Shown one piece after another: positions 21,720-26,956 of a DNA stretch of 26,956 nt. A program made the translations under genes and the position numbers. Under the pieces are notes generated by a model that was given only the letters and a program-made list of their open reading frames with translations, did no database searches and was not told where the DNA came from. The stretch comes from Brassicibacter mesophilus (GTDB lineage: Bacteria > Bacillota > Clostridia > Tissierellales > Proteiniboraceae): contig NZ_JBNPXI010000040.1 in NCBI RefSeq assembly GCF_050433385.1, positions 1 through 26,956 of the forward strand. The letters are read 5' to 3'. The stretch's first letter is position 1. Each line of letters starts with the position of its first letter.

Positions 21720-22523
21720 ATGGAATACAAAATACTTGAGAAAATAACTGAGCAGATAAAGCAAAATAGTCCAGTGGCACTAGCTACATTAACTAATATA
21801 GAAGGATCTACTCCCGGGAAAAAAGGAGCCATGATGGCAGTTTTAGAAGATGGAACTACTTATGGGACAGTAGGTGGTGGAAGAGTTGAGCTAGTTATAG
21901 CAGGCGTAGCGAAAAAATGCATAGAAGAAAGAGAAAGTAAATCATATTCATTCAAGCTAGATGATGATCCAGGAAGTCTTCATATGCAGTGTGGTGGAGA
22001 GGCTGAAGTTTTTATAAAAGTCTTTAAGCCTGATAACAAGCTTTTAATAGCTGGAGGAGGACATATTGGCATAAATCTATATAAGCTAGGAAAGATATTA
22101 GGGTTTCACACAGTAATTTTTGATGAAAGAGAAGAGTACTGCAATAAAGATAGGTTTCCAGAAGCAGACGAGCTTTATCCAGGGGATATAGAAGAGAATT
22201 TAAAGAATTATCCTATAGGACAAAACTGCTATATAGCTATAGTAACTCATGGCCACAAACATGATGAAATAGCACTAAAGACAGTTATAGAAAGAGATGC
22301 TTCATATATAGGAATGATAGGAAGTAGCAATAAAACTAAGCATGTCATGGGTAACCTAGCAGCAGCAGGTGTTTCTCAAGATAAACTAGATAGCGTATAT
22401 GCACCAGTAGGAATAAATCTTGGTGGGCAGTCTCCTGAAGACATAGCACTTGGCATTATGGCTGAAATAAGTCTTATTAAAAACAAAGGAACTCTTCACC
22501 ATACGAAAGAAATAAAAAAATAA
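21720..22523 (+). CDS. xdhC: XdhC/CoxI-family molybdenum hydroxylase maturation protein
   Basis: 267 aa with the XdhC N-terminal domain (NIEGSTPGKKGAMMAV at 26-41, TVGGGRVE, and MQCGGEAEVF around C91) and the C-terminal Rossmann-like domain (IAGGGHIGINL at 110-120, then VTHGHKHDEIALK and YIGMIGSSNK). XdhC binds molybdenum cofactor, guides its sulfuration and delivers it to the apo-hydroxylase. In selenium-dependent systems it may carry the selenated cofactor instead (inference). GAGGAGGAG precedes the ATG. It follows yqeB after 60 nt and lies upstream of the desulfurase that would supply sulfur or selenium. Confidence 0.94.
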   Translation: MEYKILEKITEQIKQNSPVALATLTNIEGSTPGKKGAMMAVLEDGTTYGTVGGGRVELVIAGVAKKCIEERESKSYSFKLDDDPGSLHMQCGGEAEVFIKVFKPDNKLLIAGGGHIGINLYKLGKILGFHTVIFDEREEYCNKDRFPEADELYPGDIEENLKNYPIGQNCYIAIVTHGHKHDEIALKTVIERDASYIGMIGSSNKTKHVMGNLAAAGVSQDKLDSVYAPVGINLGGQSPEDIALGIMAEISLIKNKGTLHHTKEIKK

Positions 22524-22653
22524 CTTATTTTTATTAAATATTTTGATAGAAGTCTGGGATTTTATAGGATTTTTAAATAATATGTTCTTCTAATAGTATT
22601 CTAAATGTAATATGTTATATTTATAGAAGAAGTATTAATAGGAGGTGGATTTA

Positions 22654-23796
22654 ATGATATATTTAGATAATGCTGCGACGTCATTTCCAAAGCCAGAGCA
22701 GGTATATCAAGCTGTAACGGAGGCTATGAGAGATTATGGAGCAAACCCAGGGAGGTCAGGGCATAAGCTTGCTCTTCAGGCAGGAAGAGCTATTTACGAG
22801 ACAAGAGAACTTCTAGGGAAGCTATTCAATATAGATAATCCTATGAATATCATATTTACTCATAATGCTACAGATGGGATAAACCTTGCAGTTAAAGGGC
22901 TACTTAAGCCTGGCGATCATGTTATTACAACTTCCATGGAGCATAACTCTGTATTAAGACCGTTAAAGGTATTAGAGAAGATAGGAGTAGCACTAACTAT
23001 AGTTCAATGTGACGAGACAGGTAATATTAATATAAAAGATATTGAAGAAAGCATTACAGATAACACAAGACTAATTGTAACAACACATGCTTCTAATGTC
23101 ACAGGAACTATATTTCCCATAAGAGACATAGGCAGGCTTGCCGCTCAGAACGATATCATATATATGGTAGATGCCGCTCAGACGGCAGGCGTCTATGATA
23201 TAGATGTTAAAGAAATGGGAATAGATATTCTTGCATTTCCTGGCCATAAAAGCTTACTTGGTCCACAAGGCACTGGAGGAGTATATATAAGAGAGGGACT
23301 CGAAGTAACACAAATGAAAGAAGGGGGTACGGGTAGCAAATCAGATTCATTGATACAACCAGATATCCTTCCTGATAAATTCGAAAGCGGAACACCTAAT
23401 ATGCCTGGTATTGCAGGACTTGGTGCAGGGATTAGGTACATTTTAGAAACAGGTATAGAAAATATAAGGAAGCATGAAAACGAACTTACTAAGTATTTTA
23501 TTGACGAGTTAAAAAAGATAGAGCATGTAAAAATATATGGCCCATGTGATGTAAAAAAACAAGCTCCGGTTATATCAATAAACATAGGAGAAGAGGATTC
23601 CTCAGAAGTAAGTTATATACTTGATCAAGTTTTTGATATAGCTGTACGGCCAGGGCTTCACTGTGCTCCATTAGCCCATAAAACTGTAGGAAACTTTGAA
23701 CAAGGGTGTATTAGATTTAGTATTGGACCATTTAACACAAAATCAGATATAGAAAAAGCAATAGAGGCAGTTAGAAAGATATCACAGGAAATATAA
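22654..23796 (+). CDS. Class V aminotransferase-fold cysteine desulfurase (SufS/CsdB-like)
   Basis: 380 aa, PLP-dependent. The family start is clear (MIYLDNAATSFPKP), the PLP Lys is K199 in FPGHKSLLGPQGTG, and the nucleophilic Cys is C337 in RPGLHCAPLAHKT, so it can take sulfur from cysteine or selenium from selenocysteine. Enzymes of this subgroup recur beside YqeB, YqeC and XdhC, where mobilising sulfur or selenium for the molybdenum cofactor is the presumed job. ATG 22654 is preferred to in-frame GTG 22645, which lies inside the ribosome site GGAGGTGG. The 130-nt gap from xdhC suggests it may have its own promoter. Confidence 0.9.
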   Translation: MIYLDNAATSFPKPEQVYQAVTEAMRDYGANPGRSGHKLALQAGRAIYETRELLGKLFNIDNPMNIIFTHNATDGINLAVKGLLKPGDHVITTSMEHNSVLRPLKVLEKIGVALTIVQCDETGNINIKDIEESITDNTRLIVTTHASNVTGTIFPIRDIGRLAAQNDIIYMVDAAQTAGVYDIDVKEMGIDILAFPGHKSLLGPQGTGGVYIREGLEVTQMKEGGTGSKSDSLIQPDILPDKFESGTPNMPGIAGLGAGIRYILETGIENIRKHENELTKYFIDELKKIEHVKIYGPCDVKKQAPVISINIGEEDSSEVSYILDQVFDIAVRPGLHCAPLAHKTVGNFEQGCIRFSIGPFNTKSDIEKAIEAVRKISQEI

Positions 23797-23824
23797 GAGC
23801 CTGTAAGTTTTTCTCATTATAATA

Positions 23825-23857
23825 TCTTCAAAATTTAATATTATTGAAGGATTTTTT
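23825..23857 (+). terminator. Rho-independent terminator after the desulfurase gene
   Basis: TCTTCAA (23825-23831) pairs with TTGAAGG (23844-23850, one G-U) and is followed by a run of six T. It ends the molybdenum-selenium accessory region. Confidence 0.6.
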
Positions 23858-23913
23858 AGTTTATAATAGAAGTAATTCACGAAGATATTGTTTAGCAAAG
23901 GAAGGAGAAAAAT

Positions 23914-24423
23914 ATGGGCTTTTTAGAAGATATTATTGGAAACTATAACACAGAAATTGTTTTAGCAATTGTTGGACTCAATTTATTACTGTTAATGTTT
24001 AACTTTATTAACCGAATCAAATTTTCTTCTATAACCAAAAAATATGATAGACTTGTGGCAGGTGTAGAGGCTGCATCATTAGAGGACATGCTTATTGAAC
24101 ATCTTGACGAAGTAAAAGAGGTTAAGAGTGAACTAGGCAGTATAAAAAAATATTGTGACGATATTAATAGCAGACTTAAATTTTCTTTACAAAAGATAGG
24201 ATTTATCAGATATAATGCATTTAATGATATGGGTAGTGATTTGAGTTTTTCTATAGCTTTATTAGATGAGAGCTTGAATGGATTTGTTATTACTAGTATT
24301 TATGGGCGAGATGAGAGTAATGTATATGCAAAGCCTTTAGTTAATGGTAAATCAAGTTATGCTTTATCAGTAGAGGAAATGCAGGCAATAGACAGAGCAA
24401 GAAAACAAAGCATCACATTATAG
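23914..24423 (+). CDS. DUF4446-family membrane-anchored protein
   Basis: 169 aa. A single membrane helix (about 14-33, EIVLAIVGLNLLLLMFNFI) is followed by a predicted coiled-coil stretch (about 55-90) and a conserved domain with KIGFIRYNAFNDMGSDLSFSIALLD, NGFVITSIYGR and YAKPLVNGKSSY, characteristic of DUF4446. Function is unknown. In Clostridia it commonly lies near parA/parB (soj/spo0J) close to the replication origin, which suggests that location here. GGAAGGAG precedes the ATG. The lipid kinase gene follows after 32 nt and is probably co-transcribed. Confidence 0.87.
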   Translation: MGFLEDIIGNYNTEIVLAIVGLNLLLLMFNFINRIKFSSITKKYDRLVAGVEAASLEDMLIEHLDEVKEVKSELGSIKKYCDDINSRLKFSLQKIGFIRYNAFNDMGSDLSFSIALLDESLNGFVITSIYGRDESNVYAKPLVNGKSSYALSVEEMQAIDRARKQSITL

Positions 24424-24455
24424 AAAAAGACTTAGGCCAATAGCGGGGGATAATT

Positions 24456-25340
24456 GTGAGGATACTTTTTGTAGTTAACCCAATAGCGGGAACTGATAAA
24501 GCTAAAAACTTGATACCTTTAATTACTGATAAAATGGACGACACTGGATTAGATTACAAAATAATTACTACTAGTAAACCTAAGGAAGCCACTCAGATAA
24601 CAAGGACTAGTATAAGTAAAGGGTATGATTTTATAGTTGCAGTTGGAGGCGATGGAACTATTAACGAAGTGGCTATGGGGATTATATTAGAAAGCCGCGG
24701 AATACTTGGTATAGTTCCTGGAGGAACGGGGAATGATTTAGCAAGAAGCTTAAACATACCTATAGATCCTGAGGCGGCGATAGATTTATTGATAAAAGGT
24801 AAAAAAAGAGGTATTGATTTAGGAATTACGAAACAGAGATTGTTTCTCAATGTAGGAAGTGTCGGTTTTGACTCAGAGATAGCTAAAAATACTGAAGATA
24901 TAAAAAAATATGTCAAGAGTAAATTTGCTTATACTATAGGATTATTAAAGACATTATTAACATATAAATGTAAAAAAATAAAGATTGAACTAGATGATAT
25001 AGTTTTAGAAAAGAGTATACTACTAGTAGCTGTAGGAAATGGAAGCTATTATGGTGGAGGAATGAAGATTTGTCCTATGGCAATAATGGATGACGGATAT
25101 TTCCATGTATGTATAATAAATAAAATAAATAAATTGAAGCTTCTTTCTTTATTTCCTCTTGTCTTTAATGGTAGGCACCAGACTAAAGAAAAATATGTTG
25201 AGTTTTATAAATCAAAGCACGTAAAGATAAACTTTAATGATGAAATGTATCTTAATCTGGATGGAGAGATATTTGATATAGAAAAAGAACTCTTTTTCAG
25301 TATAGGAGACAGAAAGATAGATATTATATGTGATTACTAA
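24456..25340 (+). CDS. Diacylglycerol kinase family lipid kinase (YegS/BmrU/DgkB-like)
   Basis: 294 aa from GTG 24456 (GCGGGGGA upstream). Family motifs are all present: FVVNPIAGTDKA at the start, VGGDGTINEVAMG (about 63-75), GIVPGGTGNDLARSL (about 86-100), and FLNVGSVGFDSEIAK. Such enzymes phosphorylate diacylglycerol or related lipids, usually to recycle diacylglycerol released in phospholipid turnover. Length is normal. A large hairpin that also overlaps the next gene's start follows the stop. Exact lipid substrate unknown. Confidence 0.92.
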   Translation: MRILFVVNPIAGTDKAKNLIPLITDKMDDTGLDYKIITTSKPKEATQITRTSISKGYDFIVAVGGDGTINEVAMGIILESRGILGIVPGGTGNDLARSLNIPIDPEAAIDLLIKGKKRGIDLGITKQRLFLNVGSVGFDSEIAKNTEDIKKYVKSKFAYTIGLLKTLLTYKCKKIKIELDDIVLEKSILLVAVGNGSYYGGGMKICPMAIMDDGYFHVCIINKINKLKLLSLFPLVFNGRHQTKEKYVEFYKSKHVKINFNDEMYLNLDGEIFDIEKELFFSIGDRKIDIICDY

Positions 25341-25348
25341 AATAATGT

Positions 25349-25412
25349 GCATAAAAACACCTCCGTTGATAATAATAATCGTATATTATTGTTACCGGAG
25401 GTGTTTTTATGC
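25349..25412 (+). promoter_or_regulatory. 17-bp hairpin acting as terminator and covering the ykuS ribosome site and start
   Basis: Arms 25349-25365 and 25396-25412 pair perfectly over 17 bp around a 30-nt loop. The 3' arm contains GGAGGTG, TTTTT and the ATG of the next gene (25409). It thus has the shape of an intrinsic terminator (GC-rich stem, then T5) whose stem also hides the ribosome site and start codon of ykuS. Confidence 0.75.
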
Positions 25413-25693
25413 CTAAGAGAATAGCAGTTCAAAGTGGACTTGATAAAATTAAGAATGAACTAGGTGGATTAGGATATGAAGTAGTTGATATAAATGATAG
25501 CAATAGCGTGGATGCCGTAGTTTATATGGCAGATGGCTACAATATAAATTATCATAACCAAATAGTCAACATGAATGAGGGAGAAGATATATCTGACAAT
25601 AAAGGAGTAGTGCTCATTAATGCTACTGGCAAAACTGTAGAGCAAATAGATTATATTATAAACAATAGAATATACAGCCCACTTTTTGAATAA
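25409..25693 (+). CDS. YkuS/UPF0180 family protein
   Basis: 94 aa. The N-terminus (KRIAVQSGLDKIKNELGGLGYEVVDIND) and later GVVLINATGKTVEQIDYIINNR resemble the small YkuS/UPF0180 family of Firmicutes, whose function is unknown; many members are expressed in or near sporulation. The only good ribosome site, GGAGGTG (25397-25403), lies inside a 17-bp hairpin that also contains the ATG, so translation should depend on that stem being open. This suggests tight regulation of a small protein. Confidence 0.75.
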   Translation: MPKRIAVQSGLDKIKNELGGLGYEVVDINDSNSVDAVVYMADGYNINYHNQIVNMNEGEDISDNKGVVLINATGKTVEQIDYIINNRIYSPLFE

Positions 25694-25714
25694 AAAAATG
25701 ATTTCTTGTAGGAT

Positions 25715-25789
25715 AAACCCCTTATAGTAGGCACATAAAAAAGTATTATATAATGATACTGAAAATGTGACTGCATATAAGGGGTTTTT
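25715..25789 (+). terminator. Nested terminator between convergent ykuS and yyaC
   Basis: The outer stem AAACCCCTTATA (25715-25726) pairs perfectly with TATAAGGGGTTT (25776-25787) and leads into a run of five T. Inside are CACAT/ATGTG and AGTAT/ATACT stems, so the 49-nt interior can fold fully. It ends the plus-strand transcript just before the convergent yyaC stop. Confidence 0.7.
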
Positions 25790-25794
25790 AATTT

Positions 25795-26388
25795 TTAATT
25801 GTTAAGTAGCGCTTTTTCTCTAAAATATTTCCACAATGAAATTTTAATGGTGGAAGAAATCGTATCAGCCATTTTCATTACTATACTAAGTCTAGTATTC
25901 TGCAATATTATATATTCCATAAAACCTCCTAAATTAACTACACCAGTTATATGGATATTTCCTATTTCTGGCAACTCCTTGTTTACTCCTGCGCCAGGTT
26001 TTAAAGCACCTTTAGATACGTTTATATATCCTACTCTTTCAAGCTTTCCTAGGCACGCATCTATAGCCATAATGAAAGGCTTATTATAAGTTGAATATAT
26101 ATGGGTTATTTTATCTTTAAGGTTTTTGGCATGTACAGGGTCATCCAAAGTTCCCAGCACATGTACTTTTGGATATAGCTTTAACATGCTTGAAAGCTTA
26201 TATCCAATTAGAGGCCCTAGACAATCACCAGTAGACCTATCAGTCCCTATACATACTATTAAAAGGTCATCATAATTGGTATCGTAAAAATCATTTAAGT
26301 ATTCAAGAATAATATTACTTAGCTCAGACATAGCAAATGGTGAATTAGAGTTAACCGAATTACTTTTCGTTTCAAAGAATACAGACAT
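25795..26388 (-). CDS. yyaC: YyaC-family spore protein (DUF1256, germination-protease-like)
   Basis: 197 aa on the minus strand, with AGGAGG 7 nt before the ATG at 26388. Conserved family blocks are LLIVCIGTDRSTGDCLGPLIG, HVLGTLDDPVHAKNL, FIMAIDACLGK and GALKPGAGVNKELPEIGNI (split here for length), typical of YyaC, a relative of hydrogenase-maturation and GPR-type proteases found in endospore formers. It marks the host as a spore-forming Firmicute. Upstream on the same strand are two CATATTA sequences that resemble sigma-F/G -10 boxes, but no convincing -35 was found. It is the only clear minus-strand gene here. Confidence 0.92.
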   Translation of the reverse strand: MSVFFETKSNSVNSNSPFAMSELSNIILEYLNDFYDTNYDDLLIVCIGTDRSTGDCLGPLIGYKLSSMLKLYPKVHVLGTLDDPVHAKNLKDKITHIYSTYNKPFIMAIDACLGKLERVGYINVSKGALKPGAGVNKELPEIGNIHITGVVNLGGFMEYIILQNTRLSIVMKMADTISSTIKISLWKYFREKALLNN

Positions 26389-26401
26389 TTATTTGCCTCC
26401 T

Positions 26402-26640
26402 AGACATGTTATTGTAATATGAATTTTTTAATACTAGGCCATTTAATATGAATCATATATAATTTGAGTTTTTCCAAAATAACATTCAATAATACAAAAA
26501 AACAATAAAGCCATGATTGTATTACAAATTATAATTATGCCTCTTTGCATTAAATTATCCGTATTAGTTTAGTACATGCATAAATATTAATGATGTGGGA
26601 ATTATAGATAAAGCTATATAACGAAATAAGGAATAGGGGT
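26402..26640. other. AT-rich gap between divergent yyaC and the rRNA promoter region
   Basis: No coding frame with a credible start and ribosome site, and no stable repeat, was seen here. Its left end should hold the yyaC promoter (minus strand). The remainder precedes the tandem promoters. Confidence 0.4.
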
Positions 26641-26661
26641 AACACGTGGCATGAATTACCA

Positions 26662-26690
26662 TTGATTATATTCTGTTACTATGGTATAGT
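26662..26690 (+). promoter_or_regulatory. rRNA-type promoter 1
   Basis: TTGATT (26662-26667), 17 nt, then TATAGT (26685-26690). It is the farthest upstream of three evenly built sigma-A promoters. Confidence 0.55.
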
Positions 26691-26757
26691 AGTCTTTGTC
26701 GTCAAGACAGGAAACATAACAGAAAAACAAAAGAGAAAAAGAAATTCAAAAAAACAG

Positions 26758-26786
26758 TTGACATAGTGTCGGAAATCTGATATAGT
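26758..26786 (+). promoter_or_regulatory. rRNA-type promoter 2
   Basis: TTGACA (26758-26763), 17 nt, then TATAGT (26781-26786): consensus -35, optimal spacing. An A-rich tract (about 26720-26755) just upstream could act as an UP element, as in rrn promoters. Confidence 0.75.
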
Positions 26787-26838
26787 AGTAAGAGTCGTCA
26801 CTAAGCGACAACGTAACAAAAGTAAGATAAAAAAGCAC

Positions 26839-26867
26839 TTGACACAAGGAAACAAAAGTGTTAAGAT
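26839..26867 (+). promoter_or_regulatory. rRNA-type promoter 3
   Basis: TTGACA (26839-26844), 17 nt, then TAAGAT (26862-26867). Tandem strong promoters about 80 nt apart are typical of Firmicute rRNA operons. Confidence 0.7.
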
Positions 26868-26885
26868 AATAAAGCTGATGTTTGG

Positions 26886-26956
26886 CCTTTGAAAACTGAA
26901 CAGTGAAAAGACAAGTTTAATAACAGCAAAGCTGTTAAAACAACTTATGAATTAAC
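26886..26956 (+). other. Leader of an rRNA operon (16S gene expected just past the window)
   Basis: CCTTTGAAAACTGAACAGTG (26886-26905) matches a phrase common before 16S and around 16S-23S spacers in Bacillus and Clostridium. A small hairpin TAACAGC/GCTGTTA (26921-26937) follows. No 16S sequence is reached before the window ends. Confidence 0.65.

Noticed and set aside
22524..22653. Promoter for the desulfurase gene (TTGATA at about 22541 with TAGGAT)
   Set aside because: The -10 match is poor and similar AT-rich pairs are common in this gap, so no feature was called.
25799..26089. Plus-strand frame opposite yyaC
   Set aside because: The minus-strand YyaC protein has clear family motifs and a good ribosome site; the plus-strand frame has neither.
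1..26956. CRISPR arrays, insertion sequences, transposases, prophage or tRNA genes
   Set aside because: No direct-repeat/spacer pattern, transposase-like frame, terminal inverted repeat pair or cloverleaf was seen on either strand.

Overview
The window reads as chromosome of a low-GC, spore-forming, strictly anaerobic Clostridia that ferments purines. AT-rich codon use, GGAGG-type ribosome binding sites, a YyaC-type spore gene, a DUF4446 gene and an adjacent rRNA promoter region all fit. The gene content matches the classical purine fermenters (the C. acidurici, C. cylindrosporum and purinilyticum type), but the species cannot be named from this sequence.

Region 1 (1-9300) holds the 3' end of formate-tetrahydrofolate ligase, then a catabolic locus built around a bacterial microcompartment (BMC). 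It encodes a cyclic amidohydrolase, an isochorismatase-fold amidase, a UbiX/UbiD pair, three BMC-H hexamer proteins, one BMC-P pentamer protein, a low-complexity probably disordered protein set among the shell genes, an HFCD-type flavoprotein with a plausible encapsulation helix, and a diverged adenine-deaminase paralog lacking one metal-ligand His. In order, these fit the known clostridial route xanthine -> 4-ureido-5-imidazolecarboxylate -> 4-amino-5-imidazolecarboxylate -> 4-aminoimidazole -> 4-imidazolone, and formate-THF ligase recovers ATP at its end. From memory, BMC surveys list a xanthine-utilisation (XAU) locus type, so the locus class is probably catalogued. The step assignments, the disordered protein and the altered deaminase look open.

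Region 2 (9300-16700) supplies substrate. It has an NCS2 (AzgA-type) purine permease behind a sigma-A-like promoter and a long structured leader. A four-gene molybdenum hydroxylase of xanthine dehydrogenase type follows, with its molybdenum subunit split into two genes, and then an orthodox adenine deaminase. Adenine, guanine and hypoxanthine could thus be funnelled to xanthine, although no guanine deaminase is in the window.

Region 3 (16829-23796) has a chemoreceptor with a C-terminal sensor-like domain, then the accessory cassette of selenium-dependent molybdenum hydroxylases: a MoeA-like protein with a C-terminal Cys cluster, YqeC, a MocA-like nucleotidyltransferase, YqeB, XdhC and a cysteine-desulfurase-like enzyme.

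Region 4 (23914-26956) is housekeeping: DUF4446, a diacylglycerol-kinase-family lipid kinase, a YkuS/UPF0180 protein, a convergent yyaC, and three tandem promoter-like elements leading into what should be an rRNA operon just past the window. DUF4446 and yyaC often lie near parAB and the replication origin in Clostridia, so the purine region may be origin-proximal (inference).
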